From contig PAMC01000010.1 in assembly GCA_002710785.1 (NCBI GenBank), positions 3,322 through 32,064 on the forward strand: a DNA stretch of 28,743 nt. Reading direction: 5' to 3'. This stretch comes from a bacterium. GTDB lineage: Bacteria > Patescibacteriota > Minisyncoccia > Phycocordibacterales > UBA918. The number at the start of each line of letters is the position of its first letter. The first letter of the stretch is position 1. The notes under the pieces are model-generated. The model ran no database searches. It worked only from the letters and a program-made list of their open reading frames with translations, and was not told the DNA's origin. The translations under genes and the position numbers were made by a program. Positions 21,200 to 27,986 of the stretch are shown here, one piece after another.

Positions 21200-22618
21200 T
21201 TATGCTATAGAATCTTTAAGCAATTGCTCCAGTAGCTGTGGGTTGGCTGTGCCTTTCGATAACTTCATACCTTGGCCAACCAGGAATTTTATCGCTTTTT
21301 CATTACCTGTTTTGACGTCACTAACGACTGATTCATTCTCAGTAATAATCTGCTCCACCAACGGCTGTAAAGACCCTGCGGAATTCTGTTGCGTTAAACC
21401 ACGTTCTTTTGCTACTACTTCCGGATCAATGCCATCAAACACCACCTCGGGCAGGAGGTCTTTGGCCGTGCGAGAGTTAATCGTACCCGCAGCCAAGAGC
21501 TCAATTAAAGAGACGTACTGTGGTACAGTCTCACTCGAAAGGCTTGCCTCAGTGTCTTGCTGCAAAAGGCTGAGGACATCAGAAGAAACGTAGTTTGCTG
21601 CCAAACGAACTGCTTCTGCATCGCCTGAACCCATCTCATCTACCACCGACCAGAAGTATGGTTGCAGCCGACTGCTTTGCAGAATCACCTCAGACTGTTC
21701 TTTCAAAATACCGAGATCTCGGTATTTATTTCTAATTTGATGAGGTAAAACAGGCATGTTCTCGGCTAGCCGAGAACTAGTCATTTCCTCTACATTTTTG
21801 AACTCATACTTAGGAATATCTGGGTCTGGGAAGTACCGATAATCGTTGGCTGATTCTTTGCTGCGTTGACTAAAGGTCTTGCTTTTTGCTTCGTCCCAAC
21901 CCCTTGTCTCTTGCGTAACATCCCTACCTGACTCTAGAAGTTCGATTTGTCGCTTGGTCTCAAATGCAATAGCTGCTTCCATCGTCTTAAAGGAGTTAAG
22001 GTTTTTGACTTCCACTTTGGTGCCCAGCTCATCGCTCTTGCTTACAGAGATATTAGCCTCAACGCGCATCTCCCCTTTTTCCATGTTGGCGTGTGAGACA
22101 CCGAGAGTGCGCAGGAGCAATTGCAGCTCACGAGCGAACTGTCCCGCCTCTTCTGCACTATGGACGACCGGCTCAGTGACAAGTTCCATAAGTGGTACCC
22201 CAGCTCGGTTGAAGTCAACGAGGCTACCCGCACCCTGATCGTGCTGTGAGCGAGCGGTGTCTTCCTCAAGATGAATCCGCGTGATTGCTACTCCAGCAAT
22301 TTCTCCACCGGTGACGAGCGGGTACGCGTACTGACTGATCTGGTAGGCCTTCGGGATGTCTGGGTAGAAGTAATTCTTTCGGTCAAACTCACTAAAGTCG
22401 GTCAGGGTGGCCCCGATCGCTTCACCCACCAACCGAACTTTCTTTATCGCTGCTTCGTTTACGGTCGGCAGTGTGCCTGGGTGTGCCATACAGACCGGAC
22501 AAACGTGTGTGTTCGCCTCGGCAGCATGCGGATCGTTCTTACAACCACAAAACATTTTTGAGTTTGTGGTTAATTCGGCGTGTACTTCAATGCCGATTGT
22601 CGTGGTGTATTCACTCAT
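21200..22618 (-). CDS. gatB: aspartyl/glutamyl-tRNA amidotransferase subunit B
   Basis: This 472-residue protein starts MSEYTTTIGIEVHAELTTNS. It has the zinc-site cysteines (Cys24, 26, 40, 43 in MFCGC and HVCPVC), FYPDIPKAYQISQY, RIHLEEDTARS, DFNRAGVPLMELVTEP, SHANMEKGEMRVEANIS, ETRGWDEAKSKTFSQRSKE and DYRYFPDPDIP, then the helical tail and YqeY-like C-terminal region (VGQGMKLSKGTANPQL) that binds tRNA. With GatA and GatC it converts misacylated Glu-tRNA(Gln) or Asp-tRNA(Asn). gatA and gatC are not in this window. It follows obg by 11 bp on the same transcript and ends at a terminator. Confidence 0.97.
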   Translation of the reverse strand: MSEYTTTIGIEVHAELTTNSKMFCGCKNDPHAAEANTHVCPVCMAHPGTLPTVNEAAIKKVRLVGEAIGATLTDFSEFDRKNYFYPDIPKAYQISQYAYPLVTGGEIAGVAITRIHLEEDTARSQHDQGAGSLVDFNRAGVPLMELVTEPVVHSAEEAGQFARELQLLLRTLGVSHANMEKGEMRVEANISVSKSDELGTKVEVKNLNSFKTMEAAIAFETKRQIELLESGRDVTQETRGWDEAKSKTFSQRSKESANDYRYFPDPDIPKYEFKNVEEMTSSRLAENMPVLPHQIRNKYRDLGILKEQSEVILQSSRLQPYFWSVVDEMGSGDAEAVRLAANYVSSDVLSLLQQDTEASLSSETVPQYVSLIELLAAGTINSRTAKDLLPEVVFDGIDPEVVAKERGLTQQNSAGSLQPLVEQIITENESVVSDVKTGNEKAIKFLVGQGMKLSKGTANPQLLEQLLKDSIA

Positions 22619-22629
22619 ATGTAGGTATT

Positions 22630-23604
22630 TTACGAGGCTGTTACGTGCTTCACAAGCGCGTTCGAGAGGGTTTTTATACTTTTACTATCGTTTTCTGATA
22701 TGACAAACACACGTTTATTGTAATTGTCAAACATTTTCTTTACTTCCCTAGTATCTGGCTTACTATATAGATCTTTTTTGCTTAAAATAATCCATTCTTC
22801 TTTTTCGGCCAGCGTTTTATCATAAGCACTAAGTTCATTTCTAACTGTTTCGTAGACCTCCAACGGGTTTTCGTGCTCCAGAGAGACTAGATGAAGGAGC
22901 ATTTTGGTGCGCGTAACGTGGCGCAAGAAGGTGTGGCCGAGCCCCTTCCCCACGGCTGCTCCCTCGATAAGGCCAGGAATGTCCGCCAAGAGGTACCCGT
23001 AGAGGTCGCCAAGGTGTGGTTCGAGGGTGGTAAACGGGTACGCGCCAACCTGCGACTGAGCATTAGTGAGTGTATTAAGGAGCGTCGACTTACCAGCGTT
23101 TGGTAGACCAATTAATCCGACGTCGACAATAAGCGTCACCGCCACCGTGAAGTCGGCAGCCTCACCCGGCTTGCCGTCGGTTGCCTGCTGTGGCGCTTGA
23201 TTGGTTGATGACTTGAAGTACTCGTTACCCAGACCGCCAGCGCCACCAATGAGTACCTTAACGGTCTCACCTTCGGTAAAGAGTTCGAACGTGCGGTCGT
23301 GCGCTTTGTCGGTAACAACCGAGCCAACGGGTACATCGATGTAGAGATCCTCACCGTGTTTGCCGTAGAGACTATTGCCAGCACCTGGTTGTCCTGATTC
23401 AGCGATAAACTCCTTCTTGCCGGTGTATTTCGCCAGTTGGTTACGGTCGCGTACCGCCCGCATGTAGACGTCGCCGCCGCGACCACCGTTACCTCCAGCC
23501 GGACCACCTTTGGGGTTATACTTCGTGCGCAACCAGCGAACAACGCCGTCGCCTCCGTCGCCAGCTTTTGCGTGAATATTTAGTTGATCAACAAATTTCG
23601 CCAT
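22630..23604 (-). CDS. obg: Obg-family GTPase (without OCT domain)
   Basis: This 324-residue protein starts MAKFVDQLNIHAKAGDGGDG. The glycine-rich Obg fold covers 1-157 (GGPAGGNGGRGGDV, AGGLGNEYFKSS). The GTPase domain follows with G1 GLPNAGKS (166-173), switch I TT (192-193), G3 DIPG (208-211), a G4 that reads SKKD (275-278) instead of NKxD, and G5-like VISEN (301-305). The C-terminal OCT domain of longer Obg proteins is absent. It acts in 50S ribosome maturation and stringent response. I use the ATG at 23604; the frame to 23625 is not conserved. It is co-transcribed with gatB and divergent from the TrpR-like gene. Confidence 0.95.
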   Translation of the reverse strand: MAKFVDQLNIHAKAGDGGDGVVRWLRTKYNPKGGPAGGNGGRGGDVYMRAVRDRNQLAKYTGKKEFIAESGQPGAGNSLYGKHGEDLYIDVPVGSVVTDKAHDRTFELFTEGETVKVLIGGAGGLGNEYFKSSTNQAPQQATDGKPGEAADFTVAVTLIVDVGLIGLPNAGKSTLLNTLTNAQSQVGAYPFTTLEPHLGDLYGYLLADIPGLIEGAAVGKGLGHTFLRHVTRTKMLLHLVSLEHENPLEVYETVRNELSAYDKTLAEKEEWIILSKKDLYSKPDTREVKKMFDNYNKRVFVISENDSKSIKTLSNALVKHVTAS

Positions 23605-23655
23605 ACACACGTGTAAAACCCTCAAAATATGGCTTCTACCCTACCACATTTAGTA

Positions 23656-23725
23656 TCTTGAAACCATTAACCTCCCAAAATCATCAATTTCTTGAAACCA
23701 TCAACCTTCTGAAGCCATCTATCCG
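23656..23725. repeat. short degenerate direct repeats upstream of the TrpR-like gene
   Basis: TCTTGAAACCATTAACCT (23656-23673) recurs with one change at 23690-23707 (34 bp apart), and a weaker third unit starts at 23708 (TCTGAAGCCATCTATCC). They lie in the 168-bp intergenic region between divergent obg and the regulator. They could be binding sites or remnants of a tandem repeat. Confidence 0.55.
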
Positions 23726-23748
23726 CCCCTCAAATCTCAGGCCATCAC

Positions 23749-23778
23749 AGTCATACTATCATATATGATAGTATGACT
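23749..23778. promoter_or_regulatory. 30-bp perfect palindrome at the TrpR-like start (operator)
   Basis: A perfect palindrome centred at 23763/23764 with the core ACTATCATATATGATAGT (23755-23772). It contains a possible -10 (TATGAT, 23764-23769) and the first candidate ATG (23773). Bound repressor would block transcription. The same 18-bp core occurs in the palindrome behind the gene, and its size and symmetry are like the E. coli TrpR operator. Confidence 0.7.
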
Positions 23779-24210
23779 ATGATTATGAAAGAATTAAAAT
23801 CACAAACAGAGAAGAAATTAATTGCCAACACCTTAGCAGAAGTCTCGCGGCAATATAACGGCCCAGAGGCTATTACACAGTTTATTGACAATGTGCTCAC
23901 CGATGCAGAGCGTCAAGCGGTGGGACGTCGCCTCCTTATGGCACGACTGTACCTTGAGGGCTACTCGGGAGCGGAAATTAAAGAGTTATTACACGTCAGT
24001 CCAAACATGCTCAGTGTCGTACGTAAATGGGTTGAGAATCTTCCGAAGAAATATCGAGACTTTTATCGAAATCGGACGACACAATCTAGCCAACCACAGC
24101 GTCCTAGAGGGAGAGCTTTACACGCTCCGCTAAGCTTGGCACGATTGCGAAAGAACTACCCAGCCCACTTTCTCCTGTTTAATTTGATCGATGAACTCAA
24201 AAAGCAATAA
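23773..24210 (+). CDS. TrpR/YerC-family transcriptional repressor
   Basis: This 145-residue protein has three closely spaced ATGs (23773, 23779, 23785); the first lies inside the operator-like palindrome, so one of the later two may be the real start. The core is the Trp repressor superfamily fold: EAITQFIDNVLTDAERQAVG, RRLLMARLYLEGYSGAEIKE and LLHVSPNMLSVVRKWVENLP form helices including the HTH. An arginine/proline-rich linker follows (RNRTTQSSQPQRPRGRALHA), then a C-terminal extension (PLSLARLRKNYPAHFLLFNL) not present in the roughly 100-residue YerC or TrpR. It probably binds the flanking palindromes and represses itself. Whether it needs a ligand such as tryptophan is unknown; no trp genes are nearby. 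Confidence 0.85.
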   Translation: MTMIMKELKSQTEKKLIANTLAEVSRQYNGPEAITQFIDNVLTDAERQAVGRRLLMARLYLEGYSGAEIKELLHVSPNMLSVVRKWVENLPKKYRDFYRNRTTQSSQPQRPRGRALHAPLSLARLRKNYPAHFLLFNLIDELKKQ

Positions 24211-24256
24211 CAACTCACATCTAACTATCATATATGATAGTTAGATGTGAGTTGTT
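24209..24256. terminator. 48-bp perfect palindrome: bidirectional terminator with embedded operator core
   Basis: A perfect palindrome of 24 bp per arm starts at the stop codon of the TrpR-like gene and lies between it and the convergent holin-like gene. It would make a very stable hairpin and terminate both transcripts. At its centre is ACTATCATATATGATAGT (24224-24241), identical to the core at 23755-23772, so it is also a likely second binding site for the repressor. Confidence 0.8.
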
Positions 24257-24271
24257 TGTGGTGGTTATATA

Positions 24272-24610
24272 TTAGCGCAAAAGGCGTGAGCCAATGGTGT
24301 TTAGTATCGAAACAATGAGTGAGCCTAGGAGGGCTGTCCAAAACGAACTAACGCTGAATCCTTCTATAAACGACGCAGCGAACATAAACAAAGCTGCGTT
24401 TATGACAAAGTGAAAGAGTCCGAGTGTAATGATGGTAATGGGAAGCGTCAGGACAAACAGAATTGGCCGCACCACCGCGTGTAAGATGCCAAGAATCGCA
24501 GCCGTAATAAGCGCGACATAGAGGCCGTCGACGGTAATACCGGTAACCAGGTAGGCGGTAAGAAGTAAGGCAAACGCACCTAGGAATAGTCGTGAGAGTA
24601 AGTGAATCAT
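24272..24610 (-). CDS. phage holin family 4-like (YvlD-type) membrane protein
   Basis: This 112-residue, very hydrophobic protein has four predicted membrane segments: about 5-24, 28-48 (LYVALITAAILGILHAVVRP), 51-80 (LFVLTLPITIITLGLFHFVI) and 88-108. The pattern ILHAVVRPIL...LPITIITLGLFHFVINA is characteristic of the Phage_holin_4_2/YvlD family, which is chromosomal in most bacteria and not a true phage lysis gene. It acts in the cytoplasmic membrane; the role is unknown. It is the third gene of the secA operon, 12 bp after the reductase, and ends at the 48-bp palindrome. Confidence 0.88.
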   Translation of the reverse strand: MIHLLSRLFLGAFALLLTAYLVTGITVDGLYVALITAAILGILHAVVRPILFVLTLPITIITLGLFHFVINAALFMFAASFIEGFSVSSFWTALLGSLIVSILNTIGSRLLR

Positions 24611-24622
24611 AGTGGTACTAGC

Positions 24623-25147
24623 TTACCCGGTTGTAATCGCAGACGCAAATTTCTCGATTCGATCACGGGTAGCGTCGTCGGTCAGTGTGCCTTTTCTATC
24701 GAACACCTTGCTGGCGTTGGCAATGTGGAGGCGATCGTTGCCAACACTAAACTGAAAATTAACCAAGACCGGCATGACGTGCTCCATTACGCGGGCGCCG
24801 GCAAACTGGCCGCCGCCAACAGCGGCAACGTACGCTCGTTTACCCTTATACTCGCCAAACAGCGAGTCCATCAGGAGCTTCCACTCACCGGGAAAACTGT
24901 GGTTGTACTCGGGGAGTACAAATACAAAGGCGTCGGTCTTCTCGACAATCGCTTTCCATTCGGTTGGTACGGTATCGGCGCCCCCTTCGCCCCACGGTGG
25001 TACGGTGACTGCGCTCGATACGTGCTCAACAACCGGTACGAGCGAGACGGCGTTAGTGTGAGCTTTAAGCGCAGTGACGATCGCCTGTGCGACGTGTTCC
25101 GATTGATTACTAACTCGGGCAGTGCCGAGCACAACAGAAATGTGCAT
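24623..25147 (-). CDS. NADPH-dependent FMN reductase-like flavoprotein
   Basis: This 174-residue flavodoxin-like protein starts MHISVVLGTARVSNQSEHVA. The phosphate loop (GTARVSNQS, 8-16) and the LPEYNHSFPGEWKLLMDSLF segment are hallmarks of the NADPH-dependent FMN reductase/azoreductase family, which binds FMN and reduces it, quinones, chromate or azo compounds. It begins 3 bp after the secA stop and is followed by the holin-like gene, so it is co-transcribed. The physiological substrate is not clear. Confidence 0.92.
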   Translation of the reverse strand: MHISVVLGTARVSNQSEHVAQAIVTALKAHTNAVSLVPVVEHVSSAVTVPPWGEGGADTVPTEWKAIVEKTDAFVFVLPEYNHSFPGEWKLLMDSLFGEYKGKRAYVAAVGGGQFAGARVMEHVMPVLVNFQFSVGNDRLHIANASKVFDRKGTLTDDATRDRIEKFASAITTG

Positions 25148-25150
25148 AGA

Positions 25151-27676
25151 TTATTTTTGGACTAGCTGCCACTCGCCAGAAGCGAGTAGCGGCTCGGCTT
25201 TTTTAAACTTCATGGTCTCCTCTTTGGTGCCATCGCTAATCGTGACAAACTCGTTGCGGCCAGGCTGATCTGCCGCAATGCGCTGCCGTGGCTGGCGACT
25301 AGCCGCCGAGGACGCGCTGCTACCTCCCTGCTCTTCGGCCGCAGCGGCAATCTTCTTTTGCTCGGCCGTTTCGGCCTCGACGGCCTGTGGTTGTACGTGT
25401 GGTACCGCTTCTGCTACGCGGGCCAGAATCGACGCCTGGAGCTCGCTAAACAGTCGCTTCCCTTCCTTACGATACTCATTGAGGGGATCGCGCTGGCCGT
25501 AGGCGCGCAAGTTTACACTCGAGCGGGTGTACTGCATAACCTCGAGGTGCTCGACCCAGATAGAGTCGGTAATCTGCAGCACGAGCTTTTGCAGCAACGT
25601 CTGCCATGCCTCGCGGCCAAATTCTACCTCCTTGGCCGCCAGTGCTTCGGTTGCCTCGGGGTGTACAGTAATCAGCTCGCTCACAAATACGTCAAGCTCG
25701 TCGACATCTCCCATGAGTAATTTGCGCCGGCGGTGGTAGATAGCCTGACGCTGCTTGTTTAAGACATCGTCGTACGCGAGCACCTGCTTACGGGCGTCGA
25801 AATGGAAACCCTCAATGCGCGTCTGCGCCGTTTCGAGTTGGCGGGTGATCATGCGGTTCTCGATTGGCTGATCTTCGGGAATGCGGAAGGTGCCCATGAG
25901 ATTTTTGATGCGCTCGCCACCGAAGACGCGCATGAGATTGTCTTCCATAGAGACAAAGAACTGGGTGGTACCCGGGTCACCCTGGCGACCAGAGCGACCG
26001 CGCAGCTGGTTGTCGATGCGCCGAGCCTCGTGACGCTCGGTACCTAACACGAAGAGGCCGCCGAGTTGGCGAATTTCTTCAGTTTGTTCTGTCGTGGCGT
26101 CGGGCCCGCCAAGCTTAATGTCGACACCACGACCAGCCATATTGGTTGCGAGCGTCACCGCACCCTTGCGACCGGCAGCGGCAATAATCTCACCCTCATG
26201 CTCGTGGTTTTTGGCGTTAAGCATTTGGTGCGCGACGTTGGCTTGGCTGAGGGCAGCGCTGAGCTCTTCGTTCTTTTCGATAGAAGCCGTACCGATGAGA
26301 ATCGGCTGACCCGTCTCATGGACTTCGCGCACCCGAGCAATAATCGCCTGGAATTTGCCCGTTTCAGTCTGGAAGATGAGGTCGTTGTGGTCGACCCGAG
26401 CAACTGGCTTATTGGTTGGCACAGGCACCACGTCGAGGCCGTACACGCTGTAAAATTCTTCTTGTGAGGTTAGGGCTGTACCGGTCATACCCGCCAACTT
26501 GGTGTACTGACGGAAGTAGTTTTGGTACGTCACCGACGCGTAGGTGCGGCTCTCCTGCTGGACAGCCACCCCCTCCTTGGCTTCGATAGCTTGGTGCAGG
26601 CCGTCAGACCAGCGTCGACCCGGTTGCAGGCGGCCGGTAAACTCATCGACAATAACCACCTCATTCTCGCGCACAACGTATTCCTTATCGCGGGTGTAGA
26701 GCGCCTTGGCTTTGACCGCAGTTTCTAAGTGGTGGACGTACTTGATGCCGGCGTCGGTGTAAATATTGTCGACTCCGAGCGACCGCTCAGCCGCTTCGAT
26801 GCCAGCATCGGTTAACTCAATGCTCTTGAGCTTCTCGTCAACGGTGAAGTGCTCTTCGGGTTTAAGGCTTGTTGCGATACTAGCAAACCGGCCGTAGAGA
26901 TCCTCTCCGGCCGCCGCCGGCGCAGAAATAATGAGCGGCGTACGCGCCTCGTCGATAAGGATCGAGTCGATCTCGTCGACAATGGCGTACGCGTGTTCGC
27001 GTTGGCGTAAATTTGCTTGATCGAATTCGATGTTGTCGCGTAGGTAATCAAAGCCAAATTCGTTGTTGGTGCCGTAAGTGATATCAGCCGCGTAGGCCTC
27101 GGCTCGGCTGCAGGGGGCGAGAAACGCGTCGGCCACTTTGTAAGCGCCGTGCTCGTCTCGCTCGCGATCGTCGCCGGCTTCTGGGTCGTAGCGGTAGGAT
27201 GCTTGGTGGTTGATGATACCGGTGGTTAGTCCGAGCGCATGGTACACCTGCCCCATCCATACCGCGTCGCGTCGCGAGAGGTAGTCGTTAACAGTTACCA
27301 CATGCACCCCGTCTCCGGTGAGCGCATTGAGGTACGCCGGCAGGGTTCCAACCAAAGTCTTACCCTCACCAGTACGCATCTCGGTAATGCGACCGTTGTG
27401 TAGTAACACCCCGCCAATTAGCTGCACGTCGTAGTGGCGCAATCCGAGCGTTCGCTTGGCAGCTTCGCGCACACAGGCAAACGCCTCGGGCAGAATGTCC
27501 TCGAGGGTTGTACCATCAGCCAAACGGGCTTTAAATTCTTCACTCTTGTCGCGCAGCGCCTCATCAGACAAGGCAGCAGTGCTGTCCTCCAAGTCGTTGA
27601 TGGTGGCTACTAGTGGAGTGATGTGTTTGAGTTCTTTTTCGTACGTCGGTCCAAAAAATCTATCCAGAAAAGACAT
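25151..27676 (-). CDS. secA: protein translocase ATPase SecA
   Basis: This 841-residue protein starts MSFLDRFFGPTYEKELKHIT. It has all DEAD-motor motifs: Walker A MRTGEGKTLVGTLPAYLNAL (from 100), VNDYLSRRDA, YGTNNEFGFDYLRDN, VDEIDSILIDEARTPLI (Walker B), the preprotein cross-linking domain, TNMAGRGVDIKLG and RRIDNQLRGRSGRQGDPG. The helical scaffold and wing domains end with LEVMQYTRSSVNLRAYGQRDPLNEY. SecA drives export through SecYEG, which would include the many signal-peptide proteins here. The zinc-binding C-terminal SecB/ribosome site is absent; an Ala/Glu/Gln-rich linker and a short basic tail replace it. It has an extended -10 close to the start and leads an operon with the reductase and holin-like genes. 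Confidence 0.98.
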   Translation of the reverse strand: MSFLDRFFGPTYEKELKHITPLVATINDLEDSTAALSDEALRDKSEEFKARLADGTTLEDILPEAFACVREAAKRTLGLRHYDVQLIGGVLLHNGRITEMRTGEGKTLVGTLPAYLNALTGDGVHVVTVNDYLSRRDAVWMGQVYHALGLTTGIINHQASYRYDPEAGDDRERDEHGAYKVADAFLAPCSRAEAYAADITYGTNNEFGFDYLRDNIEFDQANLRQREHAYAIVDEIDSILIDEARTPLIISAPAAAGEDLYGRFASIATSLKPEEHFTVDEKLKSIELTDAGIEAAERSLGVDNIYTDAGIKYVHHLETAVKAKALYTRDKEYVVRENEVVIVDEFTGRLQPGRRWSDGLHQAIEAKEGVAVQQESRTYASVTYQNYFRQYTKLAGMTGTALTSQEEFYSVYGLDVVPVPTNKPVARVDHNDLIFQTETGKFQAIIARVREVHETGQPILIGTASIEKNEELSAALSQANVAHQMLNAKNHEHEGEIIAAAGRKGAVTLATNMAGRGVDIKLGGPDATTEQTEEIRQLGGLFVLGTERHEARRIDNQLRGRSGRQGDPGTTQFFVSMEDNLMRVFGGERIKNLMGTFRIPEDQPIENRMITRQLETAQTRIEGFHFDARKQVLAYDDVLNKQRQAIYHRRRKLLMGDVDELDVFVSELITVHPEATEALAAKEVEFGREAWQTLLQKLVLQITDSIWVEHLEVMQYTRSSVNLRAYGQRDPLNEYRKEGKRLFSELQASILARVAEAVPHVQPQAVEAETAEQKKIAAAAEEQGGSSASSAASRQPRQRIAADQPGRNEFVTISDGTKEETMKFKKAEPLLASGEWQLVQK

Positions 27677-27685
27677 AATGTCGCT

Positions 27686-27691
27686 ATCATA
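27686..27691 (-). promoter_or_regulatory. extended -10 (TGGTATGAT) of secA
   Basis: On minus, TGG-TATGAT ends 9 nt before the secA ATG at 27676. The predicted start site leaves a leader of about 2 nt, and there is no Shine-Dalgarno. It follows the hairpin at 27717-27753. Confidence 0.6.
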
Positions 27692-27716
27692 CCACGATTA
27701 ACGCAGTGGGCCAGCG

Positions 27717-27753
27717 AAGCGCAAAAATGCCTCACAGGGGCATTTTTGCGCTT
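27717..27753. terminator. intrinsic terminator upstream of secA
   Basis: AAGCGCAAAAATGCC (27717-27731) pairs perfectly with GGCATTTTTGCGCTT (27739-27753), a 15-bp stem with a 7-nt loop. It would stop transcripts arriving from murB before the secA promoter. Confidence 0.75.
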
Positions 27754-27770
27754 TCTGACACCAGTTTTGC

Positions 27771-27986
27771 AGAACCCATCTCACTAAAAATGGCTAGGTC
27801 ACATTGTCAAAATCGAGGCGGGAAACAAGCTGGAGTCTCCACTGAACCAATGTTCAGTGGAGACGAAGCGTCGTTTAGTAGACCGATTTTGGCGATGTGG
27901 GTAGCCACACCAGCCGTATTACAAACTCGGTTGTAACCGAGTTTGTAATACGGCTCAGTCTGGTGGTTTTTGGAGATATGGGTTCT
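27771..27986. ncRNA. candidate structured RNA or palindromic element between murB and secA
   Basis: This 216-bp stretch folds on paper into a three-way junction. An outer helix pairs AGAACCCAT (27772-27780 region) with ATGGGTTCT (about 27978-27986), continued by CTC/GAG and an A5/T5 pairing. Inside, arm one runs 27791-27907: TGGCTA/TAGCCA, CACAT and CAAAATCG pairings, and a perfect 13-bp tip (27835-27847 with 27852-27864, loop CAAT). Arm two is a perfect 20-bp stem (27913-27932 with 27935-27954). The outer helix reaches the murB stop codon. No ORF is credible. It could be a 3' UTR structure, an sRNA or a MITE-like palindrome. Confidence 0.5.

Noticed and set aside
23568..23768. 66-codon plus-strand ORF upstream of the TrpR-like gene
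   Set aside because: It overlaps the obg start and simply translates the short direct repeats.
24272..24610. Prophage signal from the holin-family protein
   Set aside because: The YvlD/holin-4 family is usually chromosomal, and no other phage genes are present around it in the secA operon.
24602..25165. 187-codon plus-strand ORF opposite the FMN reductase
   Set aside because: It overlaps a clearly recognised flavoprotein along its whole length and has no family resemblance.
27706..27936. 76-codon plus-strand ORF in the murB-secA spacer
   Set aside because: It translates hairpin arms; the DNA is better explained by structure than by coding.
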